From assembly GCF_030272615.1 (NCBI RefSeq), contig NC_081414.1, positions 1,985,501 through 2,049,500 of the forward strand: DNA of 64,000 nt, read 5' to 3'. Positions 19,410 through 32,600 of the stretch are shown piece after piece. The notes under the pieces were generated by a model. The model made no database searches. It worked only from the letters and a program-made list of their open reading frames with translations, and had not been told where the DNA came from. This DNA is from Cryptomeria japonica. Taxonomy: Eukaryota > Streptophyta > Pinopsida > Cupressales > Cupressaceae. The position numbers and the translations under genes are program-made. Numbering within the stretch: the stretch's first letter is position 1; every line of letters begins with the position of its first letter.

Positions 19410-21300
19410 TTGAGCTCTCAACATTACTAATTCTCTCCAAGACCACCTTATATAGAGAAATACAACTCAAGAGGTAGCTTCTAGATGAAGATACAAGATG
19501 GGGTCATACAAAACACTTGACACTATTTATCACAACTTAAAAGCATTCAAATGACACATGTGCATCTCCAAATGACTTCCCATTCAAACATCCTAGGTTC
19601 GACACTCAAATTTAATATCTTGAGGTATGACAGATGCTCTTACACATCTTACTATTGTCATAACCTACAACACTTATAGCTATAAGAGAATTTGTCATAA
19701 CTGACCAAAATAGCACATTCTCTTACAGTGTTTCATAACCCAACTTAGGTGCCTACCTTCTCCATGCAAAGTTATCTCTTGCCACTTGTCTATTTTGTTA
19801 TATAATCTATCATAGGCTTTCATACGTAAGTGTCTCATATTAACCATCATATATTCTATCATAAAGCTATCATAACATGAAATTTGTCACAAGATCCTCC
19901 AAGTGTGATGCCTACTTACACATGTGCAACATATGCAGGATGCCACCAAACCTCCTACTAGATGACTAGAAATTTATAAAAAATTAATTAAATAAAATAA
20001 AAAATAATTATATCAAATTTTGCATTAATCAATTCTAGGATTTGCAAAGGTTAAGACACCTTAATCCCAACAATTCTTGGGAAATAAACATGTTCAATAC
20101 CAAATATTGTGAAGATCAATCTGTATCTAATAAACTAATCAAAGGATGAGATGCAAGGATTGGATAGCTATAACAAGAAAATATAAAACTCATATTAAAA
20201 TTTAAAAATTAAGTTGTCTTAATGTAAAAAACCAAGATGAGATCCTTCTTCTTTATGATGCAAAAAATCAACTTTTATATCATGCTTAAGATAGAAAGAT
20301 TTATATAGAGAAACCCTTGCAAAAAAAAACTCGACCAAGAAGAGGGGACAAGATTGCATTATTAACTATAAATGTTCTTACAATACAATCACTTCCATTC
20401 TCCTATTTTCCTCCATCATAGTAGCACCTATGAACATGTGACGGACCTCCGTATGCCTCTCACTTGTCCTTTGTTCCTGCAAAGAAATCTACATTCAACT
20501 ATTGCCCCTATAATTCTACACCCAAAATGTTGAATTTATAGAATGGTAAGAGCTCCAAAACCACCAATAAAGATGACCAAATAAGCCTCTTCATTCCTAA
20601 TGACTACAACCCCTAGAATGCCTCCACAAAACTAAAAAAGATACTTGGTTTATCTCTAATAATTCCCCTCTAACTTAGGCAACCATTCTTGCAAGATAAA
20701 CAAATGTACATTAAATGCAATAAATGATGAAACACCAAGATACACATGTTGCCTCTTCCATGCCCCCACTTGGAGAAGCACAAAGGTCACTCATTTGTCC
20801 ATTTATTTATTCATTAAATATCTTATACTATACATCCATATGTGGGGAAATAAATATTAAATAATTATGTTCACAACCCACTTTTACCGTTGTTAGTGGA
20901 ACCCATCACCCTTATGAATATATTACAAACAATGGTGAGAATTAAATATTACAAATTATTTTCTCAATACATCTTAAGTGCCTTAGGACACTTTCCAAGT
21001 ATGTTGGAACCGTGTCATAGGATTTACAAGGTAGATGGAACCTTAATCCTAACAACAATGATCTTGGTTATATTATTGAATAACCCCTTGATAATGTGAG
21101 TGAGATTTGACACTAGTCACCTCCATGCTATAGGTGGCTACCTACTGACCTTATCAATATTGTTAGAGTTATCTTGTATTAGCTAATAATTATTTATTTA
21201 ATTATTAGTCTATTATACTCTATGCTTAAGCTAAACTTAGGCATTTAATAATATTGTAGGTATTTAATAATTATTACAACTTCATGATAGTGGGTACTGA
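19410..21300. other. Unresolved AT-rich DNA between element E and the LINE
   Basis: About 1.9 kb with no coding region I can support. On the minus strand a TATA-like CTATATAAGG (19446-19455) sits near the left end, which hints at an old LTR in reverse orientation that was split by element E. At 21161 a sequence beginning TGTTAGAGTTATC and running AT rich to about 21290 resembles the start of another LTR, but no matching end was found. Confidence 0.35.
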
Positions 21301-21417
21301 ATGGCAGATGGTGATGGCAACCGGGGACGATGAATTTGGGTAGGGAGATAAGGTCGCAGCCTGTGTGTCCATGACCACACAACACAAACACTCTTAAACA
21401 ATGTAGGTGTATCACGG

Positions 21418-22273
21418 TTGGTAGATGACGATTTTTCTGAACAGCAAGTGCATGGCGCTAGGATTGATGATTTTTGGGAAATGATGGTACTAGTCCTTCC
21501 TCACAGGAAGATGCGATGGGTAGATCTATCATTTGACGACCATGATTTGGCTCAGTTAAAAACTTCTAATCATTCTCCTCAATGGGTTGTCAAGGATGGT
21601 CATTGGCATGACTTGGCTTATGACAAATTCCTGTCGGCTTCGTCATATTTTCGCAAATTTATAGGTAATTCTATTCCAAAACCTTTGTCTTCTTATTATA
21701 AATCTTTTGTTCTCAAGGCATTAATATTTTAGGACATTTTGGGTCCTCCTCTTGTTGATCACCCAAAGACTCCTTTTAAGCCTTTTCATTCCTTTTTTGG
21801 TTCTAAAAACCTAGGAAGCGTAGATCTGTTTTGCCTCAACCGCCATTCAACATTTGTGATGGCTCCCCACGTTTTAGTGTTTTTTCCCCATTAGCTCCTT
21901 CTGGATCTCCCTCCCAGGATTGTAATCCTTCCCTCCCATCTTATGTCACTTAGCCAAATAACACTTTGGTTTCTAACCCTCACTTCCTTTCTTCCCCGAA
22001 TGACATTCGCGTTGCTAAATGAGCTCCCTTCCATCCAAATCCACTTCCCCATAACTCTCCCTCTTCACTTTTTGATTTGATAAGGGGTAATCCACATTCT
22101 TCTGTGCAGTATAAGCTTATATTCCTCAATTACATGATTCAAGACTCTATGAAGTTATTGGGTTCTAATGCCCTCATTGGTAAGCTTCTTTCTCTGGTTT
22201 CTTTTGGTAAATTGTTAACATAGGCAAAGTCTAACGGGGATGGTATGAAGGATTTATTTCTATTTGATAAAGA
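21418..22273 (+). pseudogene. LINE ORF1, N-terminal part
   Basis: A 104-residue reading (21418-21732) is followed by decayed sequence in other frames and then by a stretch with NALIGKLLSL and MKDLFLFDKD near 22165-22273 that leads directly into the DUF4283-like domain after the A2 insertion. The Pro/Ser-rich middle suits an ORF1 linker. Assignment to ORF1 is by continuity with 30360 onward; the first 100 residues resemble nothing I know. Confidence 0.55.
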
Positions 22274-23453
22274 TGTTAGGCCCAATATGGAAAGCTAATG
22301 TACTGAGAGGGGAGGGGTGAATCAGTACTTCAAATCCTTTTATCAACAATATCTTTACTGTTATGCATAAACCAAAAACTGCTGTAACATAGCATAAAGC
22401 TAAAACAAATAAGTAACAATCATACATGATTCACTCCATAACACATATATTTTGGTTATGCAGAAACTCTTGGTTAGAGAGAAAAATTGCGGTGGGGATG
22501 GCACCCACAACTTCACTACTGCAATAATAAAGAGTGCTTGGTTAGAGCTACATATTTAGCTATTTCTGATAGCTTACCCTATTAGGAGTAACAAGATCTG
22601 TTAGATCCACCTTGCTAAAGGATTTTACAACACTTTATATAAATGTTGCACCTGGTTAGAGGCTTTACAATTTATACACTTGATTAGAGTCTTTTACCCT
22701 GTTAAAGGTTTCTCTTACAACTTCAAAATATTACAATAAGACTTTACAAATAAATGCAACTTTACATCTAAAATGCTGTAGCAGATTCTATGTGCTCAAA
22801 ATAAGATTACCTTTCCTATAGCATACCTCGGTAACTCATAAAGTAACTCGGTAAACCCTTCTGTTTACTCTGTTCTTTGACTGTTCTCTAAAAACCTTCT
22901 CGGTGACCTCTATGTCTCTGTAACAGTTATAATACTCTGTGATTTCTCATGTATCACATAAGTCTTTCTTCATACACATATGTACACACATTTCTCTCAT
23001 TCACATATATCTCTAACCCTAAATTCATGCTGTATAAATTGATTTCTTATGTCGGTGATCTGATTTATTGCTTCGATCTTACAAACATGATTTCTCGAAT
23101 GAATAACCATGCAAAATATTTCATTGGTTAGATGACCTCAAAATTATACAAAATCTATATGTGCAATTTCCAATGTGATAACGGTTCTATGTGCCTCGAT
23201 CTTGTAACACATTTTCATATGTGTGTCCAGGTTTAATGAATCTGGTAACACATTTCACTTGATGTATATCAACTCGGTGTATTATTTTTACTGCTCGGTA
23301 GACGACTCGGTGTATACTGGGTTTTGTGACTGTTTTCCTTCTGTAACCGACTAGACTATTCATACCGACTAAATATTTCGGTAGTAGTAACCGACTAGAG
23401 TATATAGAATGACTTTGGATATAAAACTAATGGCAATTTGATAAGTAGTAACA
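22274..23453 (-). repeat. A2 3' LTR (1,180 bp)
   Basis: On the plus strand it runs from TGTTAGGCCC to TAGTAACA. It contains at least six CTCGGT words and the hairpin array in reverse complement. It differs from the 5' LTR by scattered substitutions and a short indel near 23300. Confidence 0.9.
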
Positions 23454-23465
23454 ATCTCCCCTTTT
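23454..23465 (-). other. A2 polypurine tract
   Basis: On the minus strand AAAAGGGGAGAT directly precedes the LTR start TGTTACTAC, identical to A1. Confidence 0.85.
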
Positions 23466-23853
23466 AACAATAGTTGAGATGTTTGACAAAACTACTTTCA
23501 AAGTCATTACTCAAAAATCTATATACTTTACAAAATTTGACTAAACATACAATATATACATTAGTCAATGAAATAGTATAATCAAATATACTCCCCTTAT
23601 CAATATGCTGTACAAAACTCTGATTATGTGTGCTCGGTGATCAATACTCTGTAATCACTATTCTTTCCTCTGTTCACTGCTCGGTTCACTGCTCTTGGAT
23701 ACTCTGCTTATTCTACTCATTCTGCTTGGTATACTCCCCCTGTATACTACACTCCGGTTGTTTGATACTTAGAATACTATACACTCCCCCTGTGTACTTT
23801 GATGCTATATATACTCTGATGATATACTCCCCTTTTTTGACAAACATCAAAAT

Positions 23854-26800
23854 TTAGTTACCATTTGGAGGTGGCAACTGATCAAAAATGGATTTGTACT
23901 TTTTCTTGGCTTCGGTGAGAGTGACAAAGAGTGCATCCTTTACACTGTCCATTAAAGAATTTTATGCATTAATATCAGCCAATAATGAAATTAGGCCATC
24001 TAAAGTGCTTCCCTCTTGTGTAGTAGAGAGGTAAGTGGCTTAATTGAGCTGTTCTTGAAAATGTTTGAAGTGTCATTATGTCCATCCTGATCTTGTGTTC
24101 TTCATTCCTCAGTTCCAATTGTTGAGCCATGAGCTGTTGTAGCTTAGTATAAAAATTTTGAACTGAATTGGGCTCGGGGGTCAACTTATTTGAGAGATCA
24201 GTGATCTCTTTCTCAATTGCTTCTATTTTATTCTTAATGTCCTTAATGAATAAAGAAAATGTGTAGAGTTTCTGAAATAATGAAAGAATGTGCTTGAGTT
24301 GAGGGGACAACTCAACAATAAATTTGACAAGTTTTACCTTGCCAACAACAATGGATTTCTATACTTCCTCTATCATTTTAGCAGTTAGCTCCTTGTCTTT
24401 TAGTTATCTCAAGTATTCCGATGCATCTACTCCAGATGTCTCAATCTAATTTAGGAGTTCATCCAATTGAATATGGATGGCTACATCGGTTGATACTGTA
24501 GCTGAAGGTAGCATATCTGATAGTAAGGTCTTTACCTTTTGGAGTACTTTATTCTTCTTTTGCATGGCCAGTTGCTTCTCTTGTTTGGCCTTTGCTTTGC
24601 ACAGTTCACCGAATTCAGTGAGTGCTTGCCCTTTCAATTTGGAGATGTCTACATTGGGCAACACTATCGGTTTCAATAAATTTATTTTGAAACTATGCTT
24701 TTTCAACTTCTTTTCTTTACCTTTCACCGGGTGAACCACTACAATAGCTTGAGAGGCTTGAGGACCCTCGGTAGGTTGCTTGGTAGAGACAACACTTTGG
24801 TTGGTTTCTTTAGCCTCGGTAGTGTCCTTCAGTGTCTTGGTGCTTAGTGTCTCAGTTGTAACATTTTTCGTGCTAGAAGGTGCTTAAGAGGTTTGTTCTT
24901 GTGAAGTACCTTCTGCTGTAGACTTTTGACCTTTGGTGCCTTCATCTGTATCCTGAGGAGCTTCAGTTGTAGCAAGTTGATTGATCAGTGGGTAAGGTTG
25001 AACTTGTTCCAAAATAGATTCACTGGAGACAAGTTTTGCATAAGCATTGCCTTCTATCATTTCTTGTTTAGGTGCCTCTGCATCCATGATATCTTCATCT
25101 ATTTGAATGGTGTCAGCAGGGTCTTGCTCGGTGACATCAGGCTCTTGGTCGGTGACATCGACTATTTCCACTATAGATTGTTCACCAGCATTATTTCTTT
25201 GAAAGATGTCCTGCCATTGCTCTTTTTTTTCCTTCTCCACTTCTATATATAGGCCATTCATCAATTTCAAGGCCTTTTGTTTTACTGTAAATTGTGTTTG
25301 GTTGTTTGTCAGATGTTCTTTTATTTCATCAACCGACATATCAGGAAAGAGATGCACCAGACTTCTTTCTCTGATTTGTTTCTCCGAGTCTAGGGCATAT
25401 TGCCATCTAGTTTCAATATGTGCATATAATTCCTTAGGAATAGAATTACATACTTCTAATGGGACCACTCAGAATTTTAGAAGTGTGCAAATGACAACTT
25501 CTTCAATTTGCCTCTTTTCATCAGTAGATCTGGATTCATATTTGACAAATCTGAATCCACCAAATCCACCATATTCCTTCAGATTATTACAAAAAATTTC
25601 TACACTATGTACATCTACCTTCTTGCTTTTCACAATCTGAAATTTACTTGCATCTTCAGATTCGGTATCACTCGACTCTTTTGGCAAAATGAGTCTCCGA
25701 GTAGATTTCTTGTAAGTTTTAGTTACCTTAGGAATGGCAACAGTCTTTTGTTTCTTACTCGGTGATGTAGCAGATGCCCTTGTGTTAGGTCTCTTTGTTG
25801 GAGGAGTTGGTAGGGCCATTGAAGTGTCCTGCTTCTTTCTCTTCAACACTTTTCCCTTAGGCAATTCAGTGCTAAGTGTTATGGTTGCTTCTTGGGCTTT
25901 TGTCTCCTCTTCGGTGATGGCTAGAATGCCTTTGATAGGTGTGGAGGAAGACTCTTCTCTGAATTTCTCAATTAATGCCTTAATCATCTTTGATGCCTTC
26001 CTTCTAGCTTTGGGTACTACAATTCTCATCTTTACTTTTTCTTTCACCTCTTCATAGGTTCCATACCTCAGCTCAGTAGTATACCTTGGTAGTGTCAGAA
26101 ATGCATCAATTTGCTGTTGTGTGATACCAAAATCAATCTCGTAACCCATAGGTGATAAAGATTGAATCCTTGGTTCCACAACATTCACATAACAGTAATC
26201 GGTGTCGACTTCAAAACATATTTCATCTTTGTATTTTTCTACTAGTTGGGGTGGAATTTGGTACCTATTATGCATTTTCTCTTGGAACTTGCTGAAGTAA
26301 TCATCCATTATATCATTAAAGTTATCACCTAACTTCTTGATGAAGTCATTGATCTGATGGGTGATTGGTCAGTGTAGTTCCCAAACAACTTTACCGACTG
26401 TTGGAAAAAACTTCTCAAAGTAGAAAAACATACATACAAGTAGTGATCCAAATTTTAGAGTATTTGTCGAGTTGTTCTTCTTCGGCTTCTTGATTGTGTT
26501 CAGATTTTCAAACAAGTTCTTCAACAATACTTCACACAATTCAATTTTCATGCCTTTCTTAACAATTTTGTATGCTAAGTCCACTGCTGCACAGGGTACA
26601 CTGTTTTCCCTTGCCGATTGGAAGAAACAGTAACCAATTACTCTAATGGAAAATTTGAGTTCAGGATCTGTGACATTGTTCAACTTTAGACCTCTGCAAT
26701 CAGATTCTACTCCAGTCAAAATAATCAATTCCTTCTGTGATATCATTTTCTATGCTCGAGCATGATCATAGATAGGATAACCGGTGATCAGATGAATGAT

Positions 26801-27190
26801 TTCTTTAGTGATCTTAAACGGTTGCTCTTGTAGCCACATGAAATGATCATGCACTCGGCTTAGTACAAACTTGACCCACTGGGGTTTGAACACATGGGGA
26901 TAGGTTAGGGCTTTAGTCAATCCCTTGATTTTGATGTGCTCATACTTGCTATCCATTTTACCATCTGTGCACAATTCATCATATGCATCTTTGATCTCAA
27001 CATGACCGAGTTCTTCAACACGACATTTGGTGAAGAATCTCACATCCTCGACTAACAAGACTCGATCCGAGATGAGTGAAAAGGTAGTTTTGTCATCCGG
27101 TTCAGATGCAATTTTGGGAGTCAAAGAGTATTTTAGTGAGGGATTCTCTACATTCTTAACATCAATGGGGTCTTGGATCTTAGGTGCCAT
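23854..27190 (-). pseudogene. Family A ORF2 in copy A2
   Basis: ATG (MAPKIQDP) is at 27190 and the PPPNGN-stop at 23854, matching A1. Compared with A1, this copy keeps longer readings: 27190-26750, 26746-26369, 26308-25469 and 25468-24884. The break at 26747-26749 is a stop where A1 has CAG. The central basic tract (KRKK, KKQK), the acidic VTDQEPD/VTEQDPA repeats and the C-terminal coiled coil are all present. The last 600 bp is more damaged, with stops and a frameshift near 24030-24060. Copy-to-copy conservation over more than 3 kb, with differences mostly silent or transitions, suggests that ORF2 was a real protein when the copies moved. Confidence 0.82.
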
Positions 27191-27740
27191 TTTGATTTCA
27201 GATAAAAATTGACACAGGAACCTTAGGGTTTGAGAACTTAACAAACGGCAGACGCTTCACACTCAGTAGATAATAACAACTTAATGAGTTTGGTAAACTA
27301 GCTTAGCAATGCGATGAGATTTGATGTAAATACCTTAGATTTCACTTTGAAGATGGTTTGATCACCTTGATTCGCTCTTCTCTACTTCTCAAAAACTTGG
27401 TGAATGAAAATGACCTCAAAGAATGCTTTAAGTACATAATAAACCTTATCAGGCTCCGTGCAAGTTAGGTCAAAGACATTAAATGCACTCGATTCTACTT
27501 AACTTTCTTTCCCTTTTTGCACTTTAACCGAGTAACCAAATTTCCTTCATATACCGACTTGACAGGCTTCTTGAATTCACTGACTTGCAGATTTCCTGTA
27601 AAGTGCTCCAAAAGACTTTGATAGAATCTCAAACTTACTACTACATCTTACTATGCAGATTTTGAGTTCAGTACATACTAAAATAGGAACTATTTAAGGT
27701 TTATCCTTGTGAGAATGCAGTCCCTTCATACCTTTACCGA

Positions 27741-29091
27741 TTAATTTGGAGTGGGAGCACCTAACTTGGTAGGTAAGGTGCTTTCTTTATTTGACACAAT
27801 TTCCTTCTTTCTCCAAATCATCTTTAATTTCTCTTTTATTTCCTCAGTGTCTTCTCTAGGTTGATATCTATAATCTCCAGCCAAATGTCCAACTTTGTGA
27901 CAATGAAAACATGCCATACCAAGATTTCTCCATGATCTTCGGTTGTTCATTCCAAACCTTCTAAAGCAGTTGGCACTTATATGTCCATATCTTCCACAAC
28001 ATTCACACCATATCCTTGTATTGTAATCCCATGGTACTGCAGAATATTGTCAGTAAGGATTTGTGTGAGTTCGGTAACCTCTAGTATTTGCTCGGTGTGC
28101 AGACCACATGTGGTTCTTTTGCTTAAACAAACACTTCTCGATACTATGTCCATATCTATTGCAGTTTTTACAAAACCCTTTGAATTTTGCCTTCTGATAA
28201 TTGTTAACAGACTTTGTCCTACATTGATTAGATGTGTGACCATATTTATTGCAATTGTAACAATAACCATTAGTCTTAGTGGTATTCGGTTGCTTACCTT
28301 TTTTGATTTGACACATGTTGGTAGTATGACCTTGATTTCCACAGTAGTTGCAAATAGGCTTCTTTCTTTTGATGTTCTTCTTGATTCCATCTTGCTTTGA
28401 TGATTCTCCTCTCTCGGTAGTGCAGATTCCCTTCTCGGTAGTCTTTTCCTATTTAACTGAGTCCTCCTTCTTTGTAGGGTCATCTTGTATTCAATTTCTC
28501 ATCCAACGTCTTTGATGCTTCATACCTCTTCTTCAGTGTTTCCTTGGATTTCTTCTCTGTTTCAAGTTCATTGCTCAACCTTGATACTTCAAGTTTCAAT
28601 TCTTGATTCTCATCATCTTTTAGATTTGCTTCATGATGTGCATAACCTAGTTGATCTGATAGATTTTGTTGAATCCCAGTCAACCTTATGATTTCATCAT
28701 CCTTATTAGATACTAAAGCTTCAAGTTGTTGTTTCTCTCTTTCTAGATCTCTTACTTTGTCCTCGGTTGTCCTCAATGCATCAAGATTTTCAGTCATCTA
28801 TTTGCTAAAATGTTCATGTTCTCTTTTCATTGCTTTTAGTTGATCAGTCAGTGCTTTGTTCTTTTCTTTCAATTGTCCAATCATTTCTTCAGTCTCTTCA
28901 GACATACTGTTCTTAGACGATGTCTCAATTTGTTCCACTAACTCTTGAGAGTCCTGCAAATCATCAGATAATCTTCTTCTCACTTTCAGAGATTTTTGCA
29001 TTTGCCTTTGCATGTCTGCAATCACTTGATTAGCATGATCCAATTCTTCTTGCAGATACACAATCCTCCGAGATTGTTTGTAGCCTTCCAT
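27741..29091 (-). pseudogene. Family A ORF1 in copy A2 (coiled coil and CCHC knuckles)
   Basis: It begins at MEGYKQSRR (29091) and ends at 27741. The coiled-coil half is intact to 28801, where CAG became TAG, and resumes to 28480. The knuckles are CNYCGNQGHTTNMC, CYNCNKYGHTSNQC, CKNCNRYGHSIEKC and a fourth with its last Cys retained. The fifth (CFHCHKVGHLAGDY) has lost its last Cys. So A1 and A2 have each damaged a different knuckle, which shows that the ancestor had five complete ones. Confidence 0.8.
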
Positions 29092-29139
29092 TGGTAAGAT
29101 CTTTCTCTTTAAGTAGTTAAACCCTTTTTCAAGATTCAA

Positions 29140-29151
29140 GCTTTGATACCA
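29140..29151 (-). other. A2 primer binding site
   Basis: On the minus strand TGGTATCAAAGC begins two bases after the LTR, one base from the common initiator-Met-type site. Confidence 0.85.
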
Positions 29152-29153
29152 AT

Positions 29154-30354
29154 TGTTAGGCCCAACATGGAAAGCTAATGTACTGAGAGGGGAGGGGTGA
29201 ATCAGTACTTCAAATCCTTTTATCAACAATATCTTTACTGTTATGCATAAACCAAAAACTATTGTAACATAACATAAAGATAAAACAAATAAGTAACAAT
29301 CATACATGATTCACTCCATAACACATATATTTTGGTTACGAAGAAACTCTTGGTTAGAGAGAAAAACTGCGATGGGGATGGCACCCACAACTTCACTACT
29401 ACAATAATAAAGAGTGCTCGGTTAGAGCTACATGTTTAGCTATTTCTGATAGCTTACCCTGTTAGGAGTAACAAGATCTGTTAGATCCACCTTGCTAAAG
29501 GATTTTACAACACTTTATATAAATGTTGCACCTGGTTAGAGGCTTTACAATTTATACACTTGATTAGAGTCTTTTACCCTGTTAAAGGTTTCTCTTACAA
29601 CTTCAAAATATTACAATAAGACTTTACAAATATATGCAACTTTACATTTGAAATGTTGTAGTAGATTCTATGTCCTCAAAATAAGATTACCTTGCTTATA
29701 GCATACCTCGGTAACTCATAAAGTAACTCGGTAAACCCTTATGTTTACTCTGTTCTTTGACTGTTCTCTAAAAACCTTCTCGGTGACCTCTGTGTCTCTG
29801 TAACAGTCATAATACTCTGTGATTTCTCATGTATCACATATGTCTTGATTCATACACATATGCACACACATTTCTCTCATTCACATATATCTCTAACCCT
29901 AAATTCATGTTGTATAAATAGATTTCTTATGTCGGTGATCTGATTCATTGCTTCGATCTTACAAACATGATTTCTCGAATGAATAACCATGCAAAATATT
30001 TCATTGGTTAGATGACCTCAAAATTATACAAAATCTATATGTGCAATTTCCAATGCGATAACGGTTCTATGTGCCTCGATCTTGTAACATGTTTTCATAT
30101 GTGTGTCCAAGTTCAATGAATCTGGTAACACGTTTCACTCAGTGTATATCAACTCGGTGTATTATCTTTATTGCTTGGTAGACATGAAATAACACTTGGT
30201 AGATAGCTCGGTGTATACTGGGCTTTGTGATTGTTTTCCTTCTGTAACCGACTAGACTGTTCATACCGACTAAATATTTCGGTAGTAGTAACCGACTAGA
30301 GTATATAGAATGACTTTGGATATAAAACTAATGGCAATTTGATAAGTTGTAACA
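29154..30354 (-). repeat. A2 5' LTR (1,201 bp)
   Basis: It aligns with 22274-23453. On the plus strand it starts TGTTAGGCCC and ends GTTGTAACA. An extra 20-30 bp around 30180 (a repeated TTGGTAGA segment) makes it slightly longer than its partner. Confidence 0.9.
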
Positions 30355-30359
30355 AAAGA

Positions 30360-31789
30360 TTCTCTATATTTCATTGTGATTTTTGATTCTGAAAAGTATA
30401 TGGATTGTGTGAATATATTTAAAGGGTGGTTTTGTTTTGGGATAGGAATTTTTACCTATGCTTGGTTCCCTCATTTTGATATTCAATCGGTGAAGCCATA
30501 GTTTATGCCCTACTGGGTAACTTTCCTGGGTCTTCCTTTGGAGTATTGTGATGTGTATATGGTTGAAATCCTAGCAAACAAATTGGGCATCTTTATTAAG
30601 CATGATTTAGTTCCTTTCGAATGGCCTCATATTCTGGTTAGGGTTTGTTTGTTATTAAATCTATCTAAACCCATTCCCTCTGAGATTACTATTTGCTCCA
30701 AATATGGTGCGTGGATTCAGCCTGTGGTAATTCAAGGTTCGATCACTATTCATTCTTGTGCTTCGTTACTTGGCCATTTCACCTCTCAATGTTGTGGTGA
30801 TTCTGATGCACCTTTACAAGTTTGTTTAGATTTTTCATCTGATTTTTCGCCAATGATCCTTTTTTAAAAGTAAAGATCGTCAGTCTTTGAAGGATCATAA
30901 TGTTACGGATTTTGCTCCTTTACCTCTTTCTATTACATCTCTCGTTTCTTTTTCTAGATATACCGAATGTGATGTGCCTCTGATGGATTTTACTTTTCTC
31001 TGCTCTTTGGCTGTGTTCTTCTTTGTTCTATTTGCCATTCGTTGGTTTTGTTCTATTTCTTCAAACTCGATTAAGTTTCTTCCTAGTCCTTTCAAGGATT
31101 ATTGGTCTTTTGAATTTCATTTTGAACCTTTTCTGTTCTCCTCTGTGAATTTTTTTCAAATTTATTGTCCTTCGGTTCCGCTCCCAAAATTGTTGTTACC
31201 TTCTAATGGTTGCACAGATCATTGCTCTGTTAATTCTTCTCCTCGTTCTTCTTTTGTGGGTCTGGTGGATGATACCAAAATTGTTCATAGTTTGATTTTT
31301 GATAGTGATTCTTTTTTGCCCATTCCAAGGTCTCCTTCTTCTCTTTCTGTTTCTGAAGAGAAGATTCATCTTATTGCTTCAGATATTTTATTTTTCAGTT
31401 TCTTCTGATCTATTTGATGAGATTGTTGCAAAGGAATTTCTTGAATTTGCTTTTTCTTCTGCATCTGCCTCTTCGGGGCCTCTCCATGATGGTTATCATG
31501 TTTCCTCTTCTCAGCCAAATTCAGTTGAAGGTGTGGATGCGGATCTTATTGATAGTCCTTCGTCAACTATTTCTAATATGTATGGATTTTATTTCTTTCA
31601 GAAGTTAGTCTTGGAGAAATCTCCTTTTGTTTCCCCCCTATTGTTAAAACTCCTAAGAAGAGGGGTCAGAAACCAAAATTGGCTAAAATCAAGGAGGAGA
31701 TTACGGATGGTATTCAATCCAATATTGTACAGAAATTTGCTTCCCAAGTCAAAACAAGGAGGGCATGTTTCTCTCCTTGTGATAAATGA
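30360..31789 (+). pseudogene. LINE ORF1, DUF4283-like domain to C-terminus
   Basis: The reading after the A2 insertion gives VIFDSEKYMD, FKGWFCFG, AWFPHFD, then PYWVTFLGLPLEY and a basic or hydrophobic block. This is the usual pattern of the nucleic-acid-binding DUF4283 domain of plant LINE ORF1, ending at a degenerate CX2C-GHFTSQC knuckle (about 30770-30795). A long Ser/Pro/Phe-rich linker follows, with frameshifts. The last 45 codons are Lys rich (KTPKKRGQKPK) and end at TGA 31787-31789. ORF1 protein coats LINE RNA. Confidence 0.7.
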
Positions 31790-32600
31790 GGATTTTATCT
31801 TGGAATGTTAGGGGCTTAAATTCCCCTGACAAAAGGGGAAGGATCAAGAAATTTCTTGATTCTTCAAAAGTAGATATCATCTTATTGCAAGAGTCTAAAC
31901 TTTCTCAGGATTATTTTGATAACATGATTTCCAAATGGTCTCTTTGAAAAGTTGTTCATGTTCCTTCTTTGGGTGCTTCTGGTAGTCTTATAACTTTATG
32001 GAATCCTAAATCAATCAAAGTTGAGATGTTATCTTTTGCTTCTCATTGGCAGTTGTTAAAGGTTGACAAGTTTGAAGTCTCTTTTGTTCTGTTTAATATT
32101 TATGGTTCGACTTCTCCTTCAAATAAAACTAACTTATGGGATTCCTTATCTGAATTAGTTTTACGATATGATTATTTTTTTATTGTGCTTGGGGGTGATT
32201 TCAATGCTCTCCTTTCCGTTGATGAAAAAAAAGGGGGTAATCCTACAACTCAGAACGTTATTGATGACTTTTCTTCCTTTGTACACAGTGCATTATTCGG
32301 TATTTTCCCTTCTAATGGTTCTTTCACTTGGACTAATAGGAGATATAAATGCTAGATTGCCTCTCGCCTTGATGGATTTCTTATTTCCCTAAACCTACGC
32401 TTTTGCAACTTTTCCTTTTCTTTTGAGATTCTTACCTCCTCAGATTCTGACCATTTCCCAATTTTGCTCAATTTTGATAAATTAGATCATGTTTCCTCTA
32501 TTAGACCTTCTTTTAAGTTTGAGAAAATGTGGTTCACTCATCCTTATTTTCTTTTTTTATTAAAGCAATGGTGGATAAGTGCTCCATTTTGCAAAGGTAT
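31786..32600 (+). pseudogene. LINE ORF2, APE-type endonuclease
   Basis: The ATG at 31786 opens MRILSWNVRGLN, the standard start of plant LINE endonucleases. The catalytic landmarks are visible in order: WNVRG, QESKL, a Trp-containing block at LITLWNP, GGDFNALL, FTWTNRR, then SDSDHFPILL with the terminal His. Stops at 31946 (TGA) and 32353 (TAG) break it. The domain would nick target DNA for reverse transcription. The segment ends where element D inserted, at GGTAT 32596-32600. Confidence 0.85.

Larger units (their letters stand above)
22274..30354 (-). mobile_element. Element A2: second copy of family A, reverse orientation
   Basis: The LTRs at 22274-23453 and 29154-30354 and exact AAAGA duplications (22269-22273, 30355-30359) define an 8,081-bp insertion into LINE ORF1. 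On the minus strand the order is LTR, primer site, ORF1, spacer, ORF2, purine tract, LTR, the same as A1. No pol gene is present. The shared ends of ORF1 and ORF2 between A1 and A2 let the family's intact structure be inferred without either copy being functional. Confidence 0.92.

Noticed and set aside
21161-21290. Start of another LTR (TGTTAGAGTTATC)
   Set aside because: No matching 3' end, primer site or duplication was found, so it is mentioned only under the unresolved stretch.
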